Origin: Gentiana macrophylla
Taxonomy: Eukaryota > Streptophyta > Magnoliopsida > Gentianales > Gentianaceae
Length of the DNA: 64,000 nucleotides
Direction: 5' to 3'
NCBI GenBank assembly: GCA_026214975.1
Contig: CM047806.1
Span: forward strand, 50,733,947-50,797,946
The notes beneath the pieces were generated by a model. That model had not been told where the DNA came from. It searched no databases and was given only the letters and a program-made list of their open reading frames with translations. Made by a program: the position numbers and the translations under genes. This document shows, piece after piece, positions 22,500 through 35,100 of the stretch. How positions within the stretch are numbered: position 1 is the stretch's first letter; each line of letters starts with the position of its first letter.

Positions 22500-25490
22500 C
22501 AACTTCAAATCATCGGTTAAGATAGATTCAACATTATCATCTTCCATATCTAGTATGGAATTTATTCAACCTTTATTCTTTGGAACTAGGTTAAGTATAA
22601 GGGCACTATCCCGAAACGGGTAAGGGATACATCGCATGGCTTGCGTCACACCTTTATCATATAAAGTGTTATTTCCATTTTGGAAACACAATCTAATTGC
22701 GTATCCCAAAGATGGTATCCTTCAAGGGAGAATCTTATTTCCTTTCAGATCGACTTCTGAAACACCCTTCAGGTATTAATTACTTCAATCCAATTGAAGA
22801 TTAATTCCTAAGTAGCTCATCAATCTCATATTCATACTGGCTCGAACTTTTCGGGCTTTCCGAATTATGCACTTCACTGAGTACACTTGACTATTTCTAA
22901 AAAATAGTCGTAGAGACTAATAAACAATTATTTGTGGCATTAATTGTCACAAGCCAACAAACATCGGTATGTTTAGGCTTCAGACAATTTTTCTAGATTT
23001 TACAACCTTTTTCATAAAAGGGTATTTTAGTCATCTTTAGATAAGATACGTATTACCCACATGATTCATAATCATATGGTTCAACATCATCAAAATGACG
23101 TTTAGTTACACGCTTTCCTTCCAAAGAGACTATGTCTAGAACAACCACAAATATTAAGGATAACAGCCACACAAATATTTAGTTGAGATCTCATCACATA
23201 TATCAACTATATAGTGACAACAGTCTAGTATGTTGGGTTCAGTGACCTTCCAACTTTATCAGAATAACATTTATTCTTTACAATTGAATGTGTCTACTAA
23301 ATCTTAACAAATAACTGAACTTGTGTCCTTCATAAGAACCGGAACATAATAACATCTATTTAGTTCCCTTATCAGTTTACTAGATCCAGAATGTGGTAAG
23401 TGTTACAACGTTTGCTTCCCCTTCCATATCTGTATTTAATCCTTCTAATTTAATCACACTCGCAAGATATCATATATCTAAGAGTTGACTTGAACTTAGA
23501 TGGATTTATCTCAACTCACTTGCCTATAATAGAAACTTCAATAAGTTCTCTATTTAAGCACATGCCCTAAATTTCCTTTTTAATCCTTCAAGCACTTGTA
23601 AATATTTCTTGGTGTAGTCTTCATAATACTTAAGAAAGATCACAAGAGCTATGTTTTCAATTTCCTTTCATAAAGAAAATCTAAAGTTTATTAAATAGTT
23701 TATTCATCCTTTTGAATCGTATTCAAAACATTGACTATTTAATTAACCTTTAAGCAATGATAGAATTAAGTCGATAATTAAATCTTGTAATTTTGAAAAC
23801 AACCTTTCCAAAATTAGACGTGGTCATTCTTATCCAACGTTTGAATTAGTTGTCATCGTATGACTGAATGATCATCCTGGATCGTATCCAATATATGACT
23901 AATTCGTTGAAACTAATTTCATATCATGAGCTTCCGCTTTCATTAATAATTAAAGCCTTGGAGTACTCCATCAAATATGTAGCCTCCTTGTCTCTAACTA
24001 CCATAACGGGATCTCTCGTGTCATTGCTCATTTTAAAAGGATTAAAATTACTTAACCATATTTGAGAACGTTTCTCAAAAGGTAACAGTCGTAATTTGGT
24101 TTTACGAATCGAGAATAAAACATAAATATAAAGTCTGCTAAAACTACAACATAAAAATGAAAATAAAAGAGTGTTGTTGTTTATACACGCAAAATCAAAA
24201 ATGGTCTTTTGGTTTATGATTTTGCTCCCACTAGTCAACTACTTCCAATTGACTTTCAAGAATTTTTCAAAATTCTTTAGTGGCTGAGACCCCATCTAGT
24301 TACCTCGATTCCCGGCGGTGGTCGATCAACCAAGATAATTTCGATAGGTAGGTAACTCTTTACCATTCACATCTCTATGTGATTCTCAGTGGTTGACTAG
24401 TCAACTCTTTGGCGATACACATCACTATGTGTTAGTCAACCCCTTGTCTCTAAAGTCAGACGGCCCTGACGGTGGCCAATCACCGAAAGACTTTAGTCAA
24501 GTCATAACCCAATATTCACGAGATCTCATGCGATCATATCTCAATAACGCATTTATATACCCGTGGTAGGTCAACTCCCGGCGGTGGTCGATCGATCGCT
24601 TGATCCGAACACAGGCTCTTCACCGTCGTTATAATATTGGGAGACAATATTTCGACTTGATTTTTGTTGTGGAAGTATTTTTTAAGTAAATTAATTCACT
24701 TAATTAATTTTAATTTCGGTCTCATCAATTATATATATCTCTATAGATATATATCCTACACATTTATCTAGATCGTGCCTAGTCATGCATCTATCGTATC
24801 ATATAAAATAAATACACGCACAAAATAAATAAATGCGTAAAGTAACCGGTATGATCATGGACTTTTCCAAGTGCGGTTTCGAATACAACCGAGCGAAACC
24901 GCTGGTCACAATCTAAGGTAATGCAACCGCCAATAGGATCATTAATGCGCCATTCTCCAATGGGATCTTTATTCTTCTTTCTTTGGTCTCCATCTTCTGC
25001 TCCATTCTTGTTACATTTAATTCTATCTAATAAAATAAATACACCCGCCGCACACGGGGGGAGTCAACGGGAATGGGATAAATGCAGAAAATAAACTAGG
25101 TCACGTTCTTCATAACGGCCTAGGACAATTTTTAAACCAACAGAAAAATTAAATCATTCACATCTAACCTATCGGTCGAGTCCATGATCAATCGAGGTCC
25201 ATATAATCATATTATATCTACTATATCTAATCCATACAATAAAATCTTATGAAAAAGATAAAATTAAAATTTAACTACTCGCGTCTTAATTAATCAATTA
25301 ACATTTAATCTATTAAATAATTTTATCCAATCAATTAACTAATTAACATTTAATTAATTAAATGATTTTAATCGAAATAAAATTAACGATTAATTTTAAA
25401 CCGATTTTAATTTTAATTTTAATTAATTAGAACTATTCCAAAATAAATCAAAATTAAAATTATTTCTCTTTTGTTTCTTTCCTTTTGATT
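22500..25490 (-). other. Copia interior, gag-protease-integrase region not recognisable
   Basis: Where gag, protease and most of integrase should lie, I find no zinc knuckle, protease or integrase motif. Instead there are repeats around GGCGGTGGTCGATC (about 24310-24610) and AT-rich sequence. This region seems replaced or decayed beyond reading. Confidence 0.55.
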
Positions 25491-25539
25491 CGTAATCAAA
25501 AGGGATGCTTTGGTTTCTAAACCAAATTTGGCTTAAGCC

Positions 25540-25785
25540 GCCACTTTCCAAAATCAAAATTTTAGAAGTGGCTTGAGCCAAGCTTTACAAATCAAATATT
25601 TGAAAAAAGGGCCAGGCCTATCCCAAATCAAATATTTGGAAAGGCCAAATAATTTTGGTTTAGGAAGCTCGCCACTTTCCAAAATCAAATTTTTTGAATG
25701 TGCTTGCAAGCTCAAGCTTTTCCAAATCAAATATTTGGAAGCTTGCAAGCTATTCCAAATAAAATTTGGAAAGGCCATTATGATT
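25540..25785. repeat. Palindromic repeats CCAAATCAAATATTTGGA in the Copia leader
   Basis: Units containing CAAATCAAATATTTGGAAAG and CCACTTTCCAAAATCAAA recur four to five times, several as near palindromes around AAATATTT. The stretch is open on both strands only because of its composition. It lies in the 5' untranslated interior of the minus-strand Copia element. Confidence 0.75.
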
Positions 25786-26152
25786 TTAACGTTATGTGGC
25801 ATCCCAATGGCCAAACTATTTGAACCATTGGTTAGCCACATGACACAACTAAACAAATGAGATATTAATCACAACTATGAACAATATTGAATCACAAAAT
25901 ACACAAAACAAAATTTAGGGATCCACCAAAAGATGCACCAGCCGACGTCGACCGCCCCAAAGGGATGCCGCCGCCGCCGGCGCAATTTCGTGTGGGTGCC
26001 GCGCCCGATCGAGCGAGCACCCCAAAAGCGCGCTTTTTTTTTTTTTCTTTTCGTGTATCGATTTGCGAATCAAAAATCTTTCATCTTTTAATTACGTGAT
26101 TTAAACGATAAAATTAACTACGCAAAATAACATGCTTATTGCTTAAGCTCGA

Positions 26153-26170
26153 AGCTCTCTCTGATACCAC
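26153..26170 (-). promoter_or_regulatory. Primer-binding site of the Copia element
   Basis: Minus strand GTGGTATCAGAGAGAGCT directly after the 5' LTR. TGGTATCAGAG is complementary to the 3' end of plant initiator-Met tRNA, which Copia elements use to prime minus-strand synthesis. Confidence 0.9.
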
Positions 26171-28150
26171 TGTTAGGAAATCTACGCGGGAACGCAGCGG
26201 AATTTAAAATTTTATTTCATTTTAACCAGGATCGACTTCGTTTAAGCAATAAACAAATAGATAGTAGACGGTGGTTACCTTGGTTGATCTAAAAGATCGA
26301 CGCTTTGACCGTCTAAGGAGAGTAGTTCTGCATAGAGCCGCCCAAGTGTTCGGCCTCTACCGCTAGTCCACACGAACAGCCCGCCGGAATCCCATCAAGG
26401 ATTGCTATTGGAAAACTCCGGTTGCTAGACCGGCCCTTTTCCCCTCTCTCCAACTCTCTATATGATGCTCTCTATTTTACACAAGAACTATTAGTTCTTG
26501 GAATTGTGATGTACAAAAGAGCTTGACACCCACCTCTTATTTATAGTGTAGGTGGCGCCATCTACTAGAGTGGAGGAGAAGAAAACATTTTCCCAATAAA
26601 ATAAGGAAAATATAATTGATTGATTTATCTCATTTATTATAATATCTCATATTAAATAAATCTAGGATATTATCAATATCTTATATTGAATATTTCCAAG
26701 ATATTGTCAATATCTAATATTGACTATCTTTATTTTATTACCATAAATCAATTTACACATGTGTATATATCACATATATATTACACACATAAATCTATAT
26801 AAATATATTGGAAACAATCATGCACATGCATATCAATTATGCATCACACGCTGGGAGCCCAAATATATGAATATTAATATCTAATATTAATATTTGGTAA
26901 TACCATTAATTAAATTGCACAATCCAAGTGTATCTTATACACATTAAATGTGGCGCCCCTTTGACCAACAAATTGGCTTCCGGAATATTCTTTAATTAAT
27001 ATAATACTATTAATATCTTGTATTTAATTTATTCATAATAAATAAATACCACCATATTAATTTACCACTATAACCTTTATAGTCTCGAGATAAACTTTCC
27101 TTATTTGGTTATCATCTATAACCACATTTTAATCCGGCTAGATGTTCTTATGAGTGTGACCCGATAGGCTTCGAATATGTTGGCCGTAGACACAAAGTGC
27201 AAATTACGAAAATGCCCCCTTCATGCCTAACGATCACGGGACGGGATAGCGTCAGCAACACACCGTGACCCCAATTATCGGAAGAGTCAAATGCAATGAC
27301 TACAACCTTTCATGTGAAACGATTACCGTGTAACTTACAATCCTATCATTTGTAATAATATCCATACGGTCGACGTCGAGTGTCAAACATTAACAACCGT
27401 ATCTTATAACTGGATATCATGCTCTCTCGAAGTAACTCGTTTACTCCCACTTTGCAAAGATTCACGAGAGTAAGACATTCCTTATAAGAAGGCCATTTCG
27501 GATATTCGATCCCAATCATAGGATACGCGATTCCCGGACGACCAATTATGTATACTCCGCGATGCTTCAAGATCATACCCAATCACTACCGCATGATCTC
27601 CCGTGGCTGGGAAACCTCAATAGTGTCAAAGCATGACAATCCACACCGTGATGCCATGAAGACTCGGTCTTAAGGATAATTACACAACCGTCACATAGTG
27701 TGACACTTATCCGTGTAAGTGGGTCGATCCTAACGACGCATTCTCTAATACACGTCCACGCATACCCAAGTGTCTCTACACTTCGATAGAGCGAGATCTA
27801 TCCACGCTTTCTAAAGACATAAGACATCTAATACGTGCTAGTCTTTTATACTATCAATGCCCTGTTTAATAGTACATCACCTAGAGACATTTAAGTATCA
27901 AACTTATTAAAGTGTGATAGAGATCTCATCAACCATAATCGCCTATCATGGTTTCTCTATCACAGTTTAATACTAAGGACGTTATCATATAACAATTCAT
28001 AATTGGTTCTTTAAAAGAACATATATATATATATATATATGACAACAGAAAAGCCATTTTATATATGTATAAACATAAAGAAATAGTAGAAATGATCCGA
28101 TCCGGTCGGATCCGGTCCAACCCGATTGGGTTTAGGACACTATTCCAACA
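26171..28150 (-). repeat. 5' LTR of the Copia element
   Basis: 1,980 bp, near-identical to 18797-20762. The (TA)n tract near 28020 is longer than in the partner LTR. Confidence 0.95.
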
Positions 28151-28611
28151 GTTAGTAGCCTGATCAACTATTTGCATGTCATCGTAAATTAGCATGAAGG
28201 ACTGTTAGCGAAGTGTTAATTCGGACATTGTCTTGATGGATCCTTAGGAATGTGCTAGTCATAGTCGATAGCTGCCTAGGGAGGTTCTCGGTCTTGAGCC
28301 GGCAACTCTAAAAACTTATGCGTGTGAATTAATACAACCAACAAATGAGGTTAATTGCACATAGATTGTATGTTGTCCTTACATTGGAAGTAGATGGGGT
28401 TAGGAGATTGCACCCGTAGCTGAAAATGAATTATAATTTACCAAAGGGGATGTCTAATGCATGCCATATGGGAATTAACTAATAACTCATAATCAAACTA
28501 ATACATTAGAAACCCTAGTGTACTATGTTTGAACTTGCATAATCTTGTTTGTTTGTTGGCACCATTTTTATTCTACCTATATTATAGTTGGTCGTAGACC
28601 GTTATTATGAC
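28151..28611 (+). other. Continuation of the interrupted LTR region
   Basis: Resumes the sequence broken at 18796. It holds no gene. TTGGCACCATTT near 28557 resembles, weakly, a gypsy primer-binding region. Confidence 0.35.
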
Positions 28612-30154
28612 AACTCATTCTTGATTAATCTCCGTTCTTACGAGTCTCTATGGGATTCAACCTTGACTCGCTAGTACTCTGCTAGTATAGACCTAGTCAT
28701 GTTGCTAGTAAGTGCCTTGCACGCGATCAATATATTTTTATTAGGGGAAAAGATTAATGTCTTGTGAAAAGGATAAATTCCCTTTTGCCTAGTTATTTTC
28801 TATATAAAGAGAGTTCCCCAAACACAATACACACACACACACACACACATCTGCTCCAGTTTTACAGAAAAAAGGGAGAGAAAAATTAGTTTCTTATCCT
28901 AGCCAATAGGAGAAGAAAAACGTAGGGTTTTTCTTGAGGGTATTCAAGGAGGCTCAACTACGAGGATCGACGTCCACCAGTCATCGCTTTTGAGATACAA
29001 TCCGGAAGACTGATGCTTCACTTCGGTTGGGTAAATCTTCAACCTTCTTGTAGTTTAGATTAATTAATTGTGTGTTTCATATCGTGATAAAATCGTAAAA
29101 GAATATCGATTCGCAGTTTCCGCTGTGCATGATCGAGTGTATCGATCGGTGCTTTGAATCAGATCTGAAGATCCGAAAAAGAACGGAAATCCCTCTTGAT
29201 CTATCAAGGCCCGGAAAATTTCCGGTTTCGGGGTTTTCCGCATTTCGGATCATGATTCAGGTTTCTGTATGTCCAGCATATTGTAACAAAAAAACCGATT
29301 TTGAACATCACTTTACCTTTGATTTTGTAAGAATGTGATCCAAAAGCAACACAACAAAGATTCCTTTGATTCTTCGGCTTCTATGGAAAATCTACGAACA
29401 AATAGCATAATTCTACGATTGCTACCCAAATTCTACAAACAAATGTACCATGAAGTGGAATTCTGGACGCTAGCACCCCTCGGCGCGCGTTAAAACTTGT
29501 CTAGAACAACCTGTTCCATTTAGCTTAACACCCTTTGGCACGCGCTAGAATTGAATATAAACATCATGTTCAATTATGTTGTCTTTTAGCGCACGCTAAG
29601 CCCTTTTGGCACGCGCTAAACTTGAAATGAGTGTTATGTTCTCTGCCTGATATCTTTGCCGCGCGTTACGCCTCTTTGGCATGCGCTGAACTCGAGCAGA
29701 GACTTTCTACCAATTCTGATCATTTTGGTCAATGCCAGGCGACGGAAATTTGCAGAACATCATGCTTTTCGAGGTGAAACCAATGAAATTCATCACAATG
29801 ATTTCCCAAACTTTTTACACCTTAAACCTGCAACATAATATAGTAACTACAAAAACCGATTTTGAACACCTATTTACCTTTGATTTTGTAAAAACGTGAT
29901 CCAAAAGTAACACAACAAAGATTTCTTTGATTCTTCGGATTCGATGCAAAACCTATGAACAAACAGCATAATTCAATGATTAGTAGAACATTCTACGCCA
30001 TTAATACTCAGAATTCTAGTAGGAAAGAACTGGGATTCTAATTTAGGCTAATAATTAAAAACTTGCATATTGTGGAATTGTTGGTATCAAAACGATGCCG
30101 GCGACGAGATGATCAACTACTTCTACTAGGGTCTGCACAAACATTCAACAGATT
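28612..30154 (+). repeat. 1.5-kb direct repeat, copy 1 (uninterrupted)
   Basis: Contains a TATATAAAG promoter-like box (28802), an AC microsatellite (about 28827-28849), a leader and the GGCACGCGCTA block. Near its end is TTGGTATCAAAACGATGCCGG, like a Copia primer-binding site. Copy 2 is 30186-30689 plus 37512-38592, split by the gypsy element. It looks like LTR plus leader of an old Copia family duplicated in tandem. Both copies have many differences, so the duplication is older than the insertion. Confidence 0.8.
29455..29845 (+). repeat. GGCACGCGCTA-motif block, copy b
   Basis: Same block as at 16841-17233. TTTGGCACGCGCTA and the variants GGCATGCGCTGA and GCGCACGCTAAG recur at intervals of tens of bases. 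Confidence 0.75.
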
Positions 30155-30689
30155 CATTCTTTCTCTCCCTTTTTTTGTAGGAAATAACTCATTCTTGATT
30201 AATCTGCATTCTTACGAGTCTTTGTGGGATTCGACCTTGACTCGCCAGTACTCTGCTAGTATAGACCTAGTCCTGTTGCTAGTAAGTTCCTTGCACACGA
30301 TCAATATATTTTTCTTAGGGAAAAAGACTAATGTCTTGTGAAAGGGATAAATTCCCTCTTGGCTAGTTATTTCTAATATAAAGAGAGTTTCCCCAACACA
30401 ATACACACACACATCTGCGCCAGTTTTACAGAAAAAAGGGTGAGAAAAATTAGTTTCTTATCCTAGCCATTGGGAGAAGAAAAATGTAGGGTTTTTGTTA
30501 TGGGTAGTCAAGGAGGCTCCACTACGAGGATCGACGTCCACCAGTCGTCGCTTTGAGATACAATCCGGAAGACTGCGGCTTCTCTTCGGTTGGGTAAATC
30601 TTCAACCTTCTTGTAGTTTAGATTAATTAATTGTGTGTTTCATATCGTGGTAAAATCGTAAATGAATATCGATTCGTTGTTTCTGCTGT

Positions 30690-32086
30690 TGTTAAGGGTG
30701 ATTTTATACGTTTTATAAGGATATATTTTATATCAATTTCCCCCATATCTGGATGTTTTTCATAGAAATCGAACTTTATATTGAAGTATTGAGCAAGTGA
30801 TGTTTTCAATGGGTTAGTTGCAAAATCGTATGAATTATGTGTAAAATTGATGGTTTTATGTTGATTTGGAAGATACTACATTTTGCAATATGTTTGATGA
30901 CTTGTAGGTACACAATTCCGGCTTGGAAAAGGATTTAGAATGTGTTAAAATCGGATTGAGCTGAAGAAAAAGAAGATAAAGATGGAATTATCAAGTTCAA
31001 GTCGAAGCTGAACGTTCGTCTATTTTTCCCGTCCAGTGGACGGGCGTCCATCAAAGCAGACTGGCGTCCAAGAGGTGAAAAACAGATCAGAGAGTTCCAA
31101 ACTTTCTTGGACGGGCGTCCAATCCATGCGGACGGGCGTCCACGGCCGACATAGCAGCAGCCGACTTACTTTTCTATAAATAGCAGCGCGGATTTCAACC
31201 CTAATCATACATTATTGAGACCTATTGATACATAATCATTAGGAGAAAACCCTATGCGGCCCCAGCCCCCTTTGGGGAGGCTTGGGTTGCGATTTTTCTT
31301 GTTTTTCCTTCGCTTTCAATTCTGTTTTGCTCAACGCTTGGGGCTGAACATGTTCAAACGATTTGAATCTTTTCCATCAGGTTTTTCTATTTCCAATCTG
31401 AGTTTATGTTGTGATTTTAATTCAAAGTTGTATCTTTTCCATGATTATTTGTTATGCAATCTATATCGAGAGATGTATTGCTTATTGATGTTTACCGTAT
31501 GACGAGAGTCGGTGTAAACCTTAGATCACCATAGGAAAGATGGGATTTTTAATCTTGACATAACGAGAGTTGATAGGTTAGATTTCTAGGTTGCTAGATT
31601 GAGAGATCTTACACCTTGTTTTGATGGCGTCAATCTTATATATCGAGAGATGAGAGATTGATAGGTGAATTATCTACGAGAGTAGGAATTCATATTTTTG
31701 AGAGGTGAACCACAACCTTAATTAAATCATCACAAGATACTTTAGAGAGGAAATAGAGGGTTGCGGGACGGTGGATTATTGTTTGTTCATTGTTTAATCA
31801 CCATGATCATCTTCATAATTTCATAGTTGTTTGTAGTTTAAATTTATGTTCGCAATTATCCTTCCTGGCTTTGGACTGACAATCCTCTGTCCATTTTTCT
31901 TTTCGTTTTTAGTTTTAGGTTTAGAAATAATTGGTAACAATCTTAGGAAAATTAATGAACTAGATACCCCGATTCCCTGTGATCGACTCCGGTATTAATC
32001 GCTATACTACGATCCCTACACTTGGGGAATACCGGATTTATAAATTTTATTACTTGTTTATTTTTCATTGCATAAAATCCGTGACA
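30690..32086 (+). repeat. 5' LTR of the gypsy LARD
   Basis: 1,397 bp. A TATA box TATAAATA lies at 31175-31182. Upstream of it are GGACGGGCGTCC palindromes at 31109-31120 and 31130-31141, with related words at about 31032-31070. An open frame at 31254-31502 is shared with the other LTR only because the LTRs are copies, so I do not call it a gene. Confidence 0.95.
31030..31182 (+). promoter_or_regulatory. LTR promoter: TATA box with GGACGGGCGTCC palindromes
   Basis: TATAAATA at 31175-31182 is preceded within 150 bp by four GGCGTCC words, two as perfect-arm GGACGGGCGTCC. The 3' LTR has the same arrangement (TATA at 36597-36604). Transcription from here is the usual role of an LTR; binding of a factor to the palindromes is inference. 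Confidence 0.6.
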
Positions 32087-32112
32087 AGTTTTTGGCGCCG
32101 TTGCCGGGGAAT
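32087..32112 (+). promoter_or_regulatory. Primer-binding site of the gypsy LARD
   Basis: AGTTTTTGGCGCCGTTGCCG directly after the LTR end. TGGCGCCGTTGCCGGGG is the usual start of the interior in plant Tat/Athila elements. Confidence 0.9.
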
Positions 32113-35100
32113 CGGTACGGTCGTCTAGTTTCTTATTAATTTTTTCTAAAGTTGTTCTGTTTTGTTTTTCGTAGGTAGTTTGTGTTATCTAGTGATTATT
32201 AATTTTTCATAGGTTTGTGTTTAGGTTCCAATTAGGGTTTTGTTTAGTTTTCGTGTTTTGTTTGGACCTGTTTTCGTGTTTAGCAGCGTTTATGTGCTTG
32301 ATTTGAAGCGTGAACGGGCGTCCTGAGCTATTGGGCGCCCGTCCGTCCAAATCGATCGTCTCTGTTGTGTTTTTTGCCGAGTGCACGAAAGCGCCCGAGA
32401 ACTTGACGCCCGCCCTCCTTTTTTTCTCGAGCAGACGTCCGCCCGAGAACTTGGACGCCGCCTCGCCTGTCTGTCACCAGTTTTTTATTTATTTATTTTT
32501 GTTTTAGGTAGATATCTTGGTTTGTCTTTCTTTTGCTTATTAAATAAATATACTAGGGTTTCTGTTTCTCGTAGGTAGGTTTCGTAGGTAGGGTTCTGAG
32601 GTTGAATCATCTGACTCCACGTTTTTCGCGGTCAAATTTTTGGATAAAAGGGATCGTTTTAGCACTTGTTAGTATTTTGGCCATAACTTTCGGCTCGAGT
32701 GTCCGATTGGCGCGCAGGACCCCAATTCGGAAAGCTCTTTCCGACGCCGACGACGTGGTGAACCGCCTACGGCCGTTCAGTGCCGTTTTCGAGGTCAAAA
32801 TCCACTGTTTTCCCTTCCATTTCGGACTCAGAAGATTTCAACACGTTTTTTTTTCCTTTTTTTTAGTGTTTTCTGTTTTTCTGTTTTAAATTTTTCGTAG
32901 TTTAGGTTTAGGTTTCTGTTTCCGTATATTTTTAGGTAGTTTTCAATAAAAGTAGCGTTAAATAAATTGAGAGTTTTTTTTTATTTTTGCCGTGTTTCGA
33001 CGACCATTGGGTTAAGAATGTGCAAAAAGTTTTTTTTTAACTCGATTTGTGAAACACGAATTAGATGACGAGTTTTTTTAGGTAGTTTTTTTTACTAGGG
33101 TTTGTTCATTAGGGTTTATTAGGTTTCTTTTTCCTCTAGGGTTAGGTTTTCTTTTCCTAATAAAAACTAGGGTTTCTTAAAGCTTCTAGGGTTTATGATG
33201 TATGAAGTGTATCTAAGGTTTATGATATAGGTCGAGTTTCTGTTTGGTGCGCATTACTCTAGTTCCGGACGAGCGTCTACTTCTTCTGAACGCCCGCCCA
33301 CTCTGTGTGGCCTCCGGACGTGCGTCCAGAGAAGTGAACGCCCGTCCATTCAACCCCACTTATTCTGGATATGATTTTACAGAACCTGGACGTGCGACCA
33401 TCCAGTTCATAAATCCTGGACAGCACGCCCGCCCATACACATGAACGGCCGTCCAACCACCCGATTTTTAAAATGTTAAGGGTTTGTGATGAATATAGTA
33501 ATAAGAATTTGCATTCTTTCACCCCTGACTTGGATGCTTTACTTTAAGCCTCTGTGGCCTTTTCCATCTATTGCGGTCCATGTTAGAGTGACTGTTTGTG
33601 TTTCGACGTTACTGTTGTGGCATGGCTTCTTTATCTTACACACCCATTTACCTCTGATTCTTGGGATGCACTTATAAGAGGGTGTCATGAAATTCATTCA
33701 CACACACTTAGTTGTTTTATTAGTTGAGTGTTAGGTAAGTCGTGATTATGAGATGCTTAGTTCAAATTTTTCTTAACTTGATTTTTAATGCTTTATTTGA
33801 CGTGGGTACTTCCATATGAGCTTCTGTGGCTAGTTATTTTTACGTAGATGTTCTGAACTTGCATGTTTACATCTTTCCATCTACTGATCCATGTTAAATA
33901 ATTGATTAACTTTTATATACATTATTCATCTGTGCATGTTATAGTTAATGTCGGTTTCCGTATGCTACATATCGTTGTGATGAATCCTGTGAGCTTTGAG
34001 ACTTATGTGTTTTCTTGTTATTTTTGTAACTCATATGGGTAGCTACTGTCGGTTTTCCGTTGCTACTATCTTTGTTTTATGAGTTATATCTGTTTAGTAT
34101 AGCTAACTGTTGGTTTTCCATAATGCTATCACCTTTGATGAGTCTTAAGGCGCGTCTACACTGCATATAATGAATAGTACTGTCGTTTATCATAAACTAT
34201 CATTATTTGGTAGACGTTTATGATATACATGTCGTGTTGCAAATGAGTGGGCTAGTTTTCTTTCTTTTATTTTCTTTTATTTTTGCATATCATTTAGTTG
34301 CGTGTCATCTAGTTGCATTGTTTTTCTATTTTTCTTTTATTTTTCTTGAGGGTAGTTACTGTCGGCTTGCCGTACGCTACCAATTTTATTTTATGTCCTT
34401 CATTTTCTGATTCTGCACGGGCCGTAGTCACTGTAGAGTTGCCCTCCAACTTGCTCAACTGAGCCTGTCAGCATTTTTTATAATTGCATATCATGTAGAT
34501 TGCATTGTAATATATTTTCGTATAGTGCACCTAGCCCTGCTATTTTGTAATGTTCCATGTATATGTTCCTTCTTTACATGAGCTTAATCTGAAAAAATCT
34601 CTCTGACTTCTTTTCCATGTGTTTTACATGTACAATCCTGCTATTTTGTAGTGTCCTTAATCTCTATCCTTATTTCTGTATGCACATGTTGGGCCTTATT
34701 TGTATTATGAGCTTTTGTGGCTTATTTGACGCTTAGATGTCCTGTGTTTTAACTGTGTGGTGATTTTTCCATCTGAGCAATTATACCATGTGCTTATATC
34801 ATTAATGTTGCTTGTTATATTCCCCCCGTGTCCCCGAGATACTGCCATGTTTTTCAAGTGGTGCAGGCACATTTTTAGTTGTTTTTGTCGAAGCTACCTT
34901 TGGGAGTTGAAGCTGGGAAGGACTCCATATGCCATCACCATTATTGTCTTCTTCAGCCAACCTTCGGCTCATCACGAAATCAGCTAAGTTCTTTTATCTT
35001 TTCTTTAATTCTGCACAACATGAGGACATGTTGTAGTTTAAGTGTGGGGGAAGGTTTGGTTGGTTAGTTAGTACCTACATGATATTTGCTCAATTTAATT

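Larger units (their letters stand above)
18797..28150 (-). mobile_element. Complete Copia LTR retrotransposon, pol decayed
   Basis: 9,354 bp between the 5-bp duplications GTTAG (18792-18796 and 28151-28155). LTRs are 18797-20762 and 26171-28150; on the minus strand they start TGTTGGAATAGTG and end CTAACA. Reading on the minus strand, the 5' LTR is the right one. The primer-binding site GTGGTATCAGAGAGAGCT lies at 26170-26153 and the polypurine tract AGGCCAAGTGGGAGAT ends at 20763. The 5.4-kb interior has no intact gag-pol but holds recognisable reverse transcriptase debris. The near-identical LTRs mean recent movement, so the enzymes probably came from another copy. Confidence 0.95.

Noticed and set aside
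25554..25860. Overlapping open frames of about 95-100 codons on both strands
   Set aside because: They are a by-product of the CAAATATTTGGA repeats, with no recognisable protein.
17294..30154. A single huge Copia LTR from 17294 joined to 28612-30154 after removing inserts
   Set aside because: Attractive because both parts have Copia LTR signs, but the junction near 18015 and 28611 shows no target duplication I can confirm.
31254..31502. Open frame repeated almost identically at 36721-36924
   Set aside because: Both lie in the two LTRs of one element, so the similarity is LTR identity and not coding conservation.
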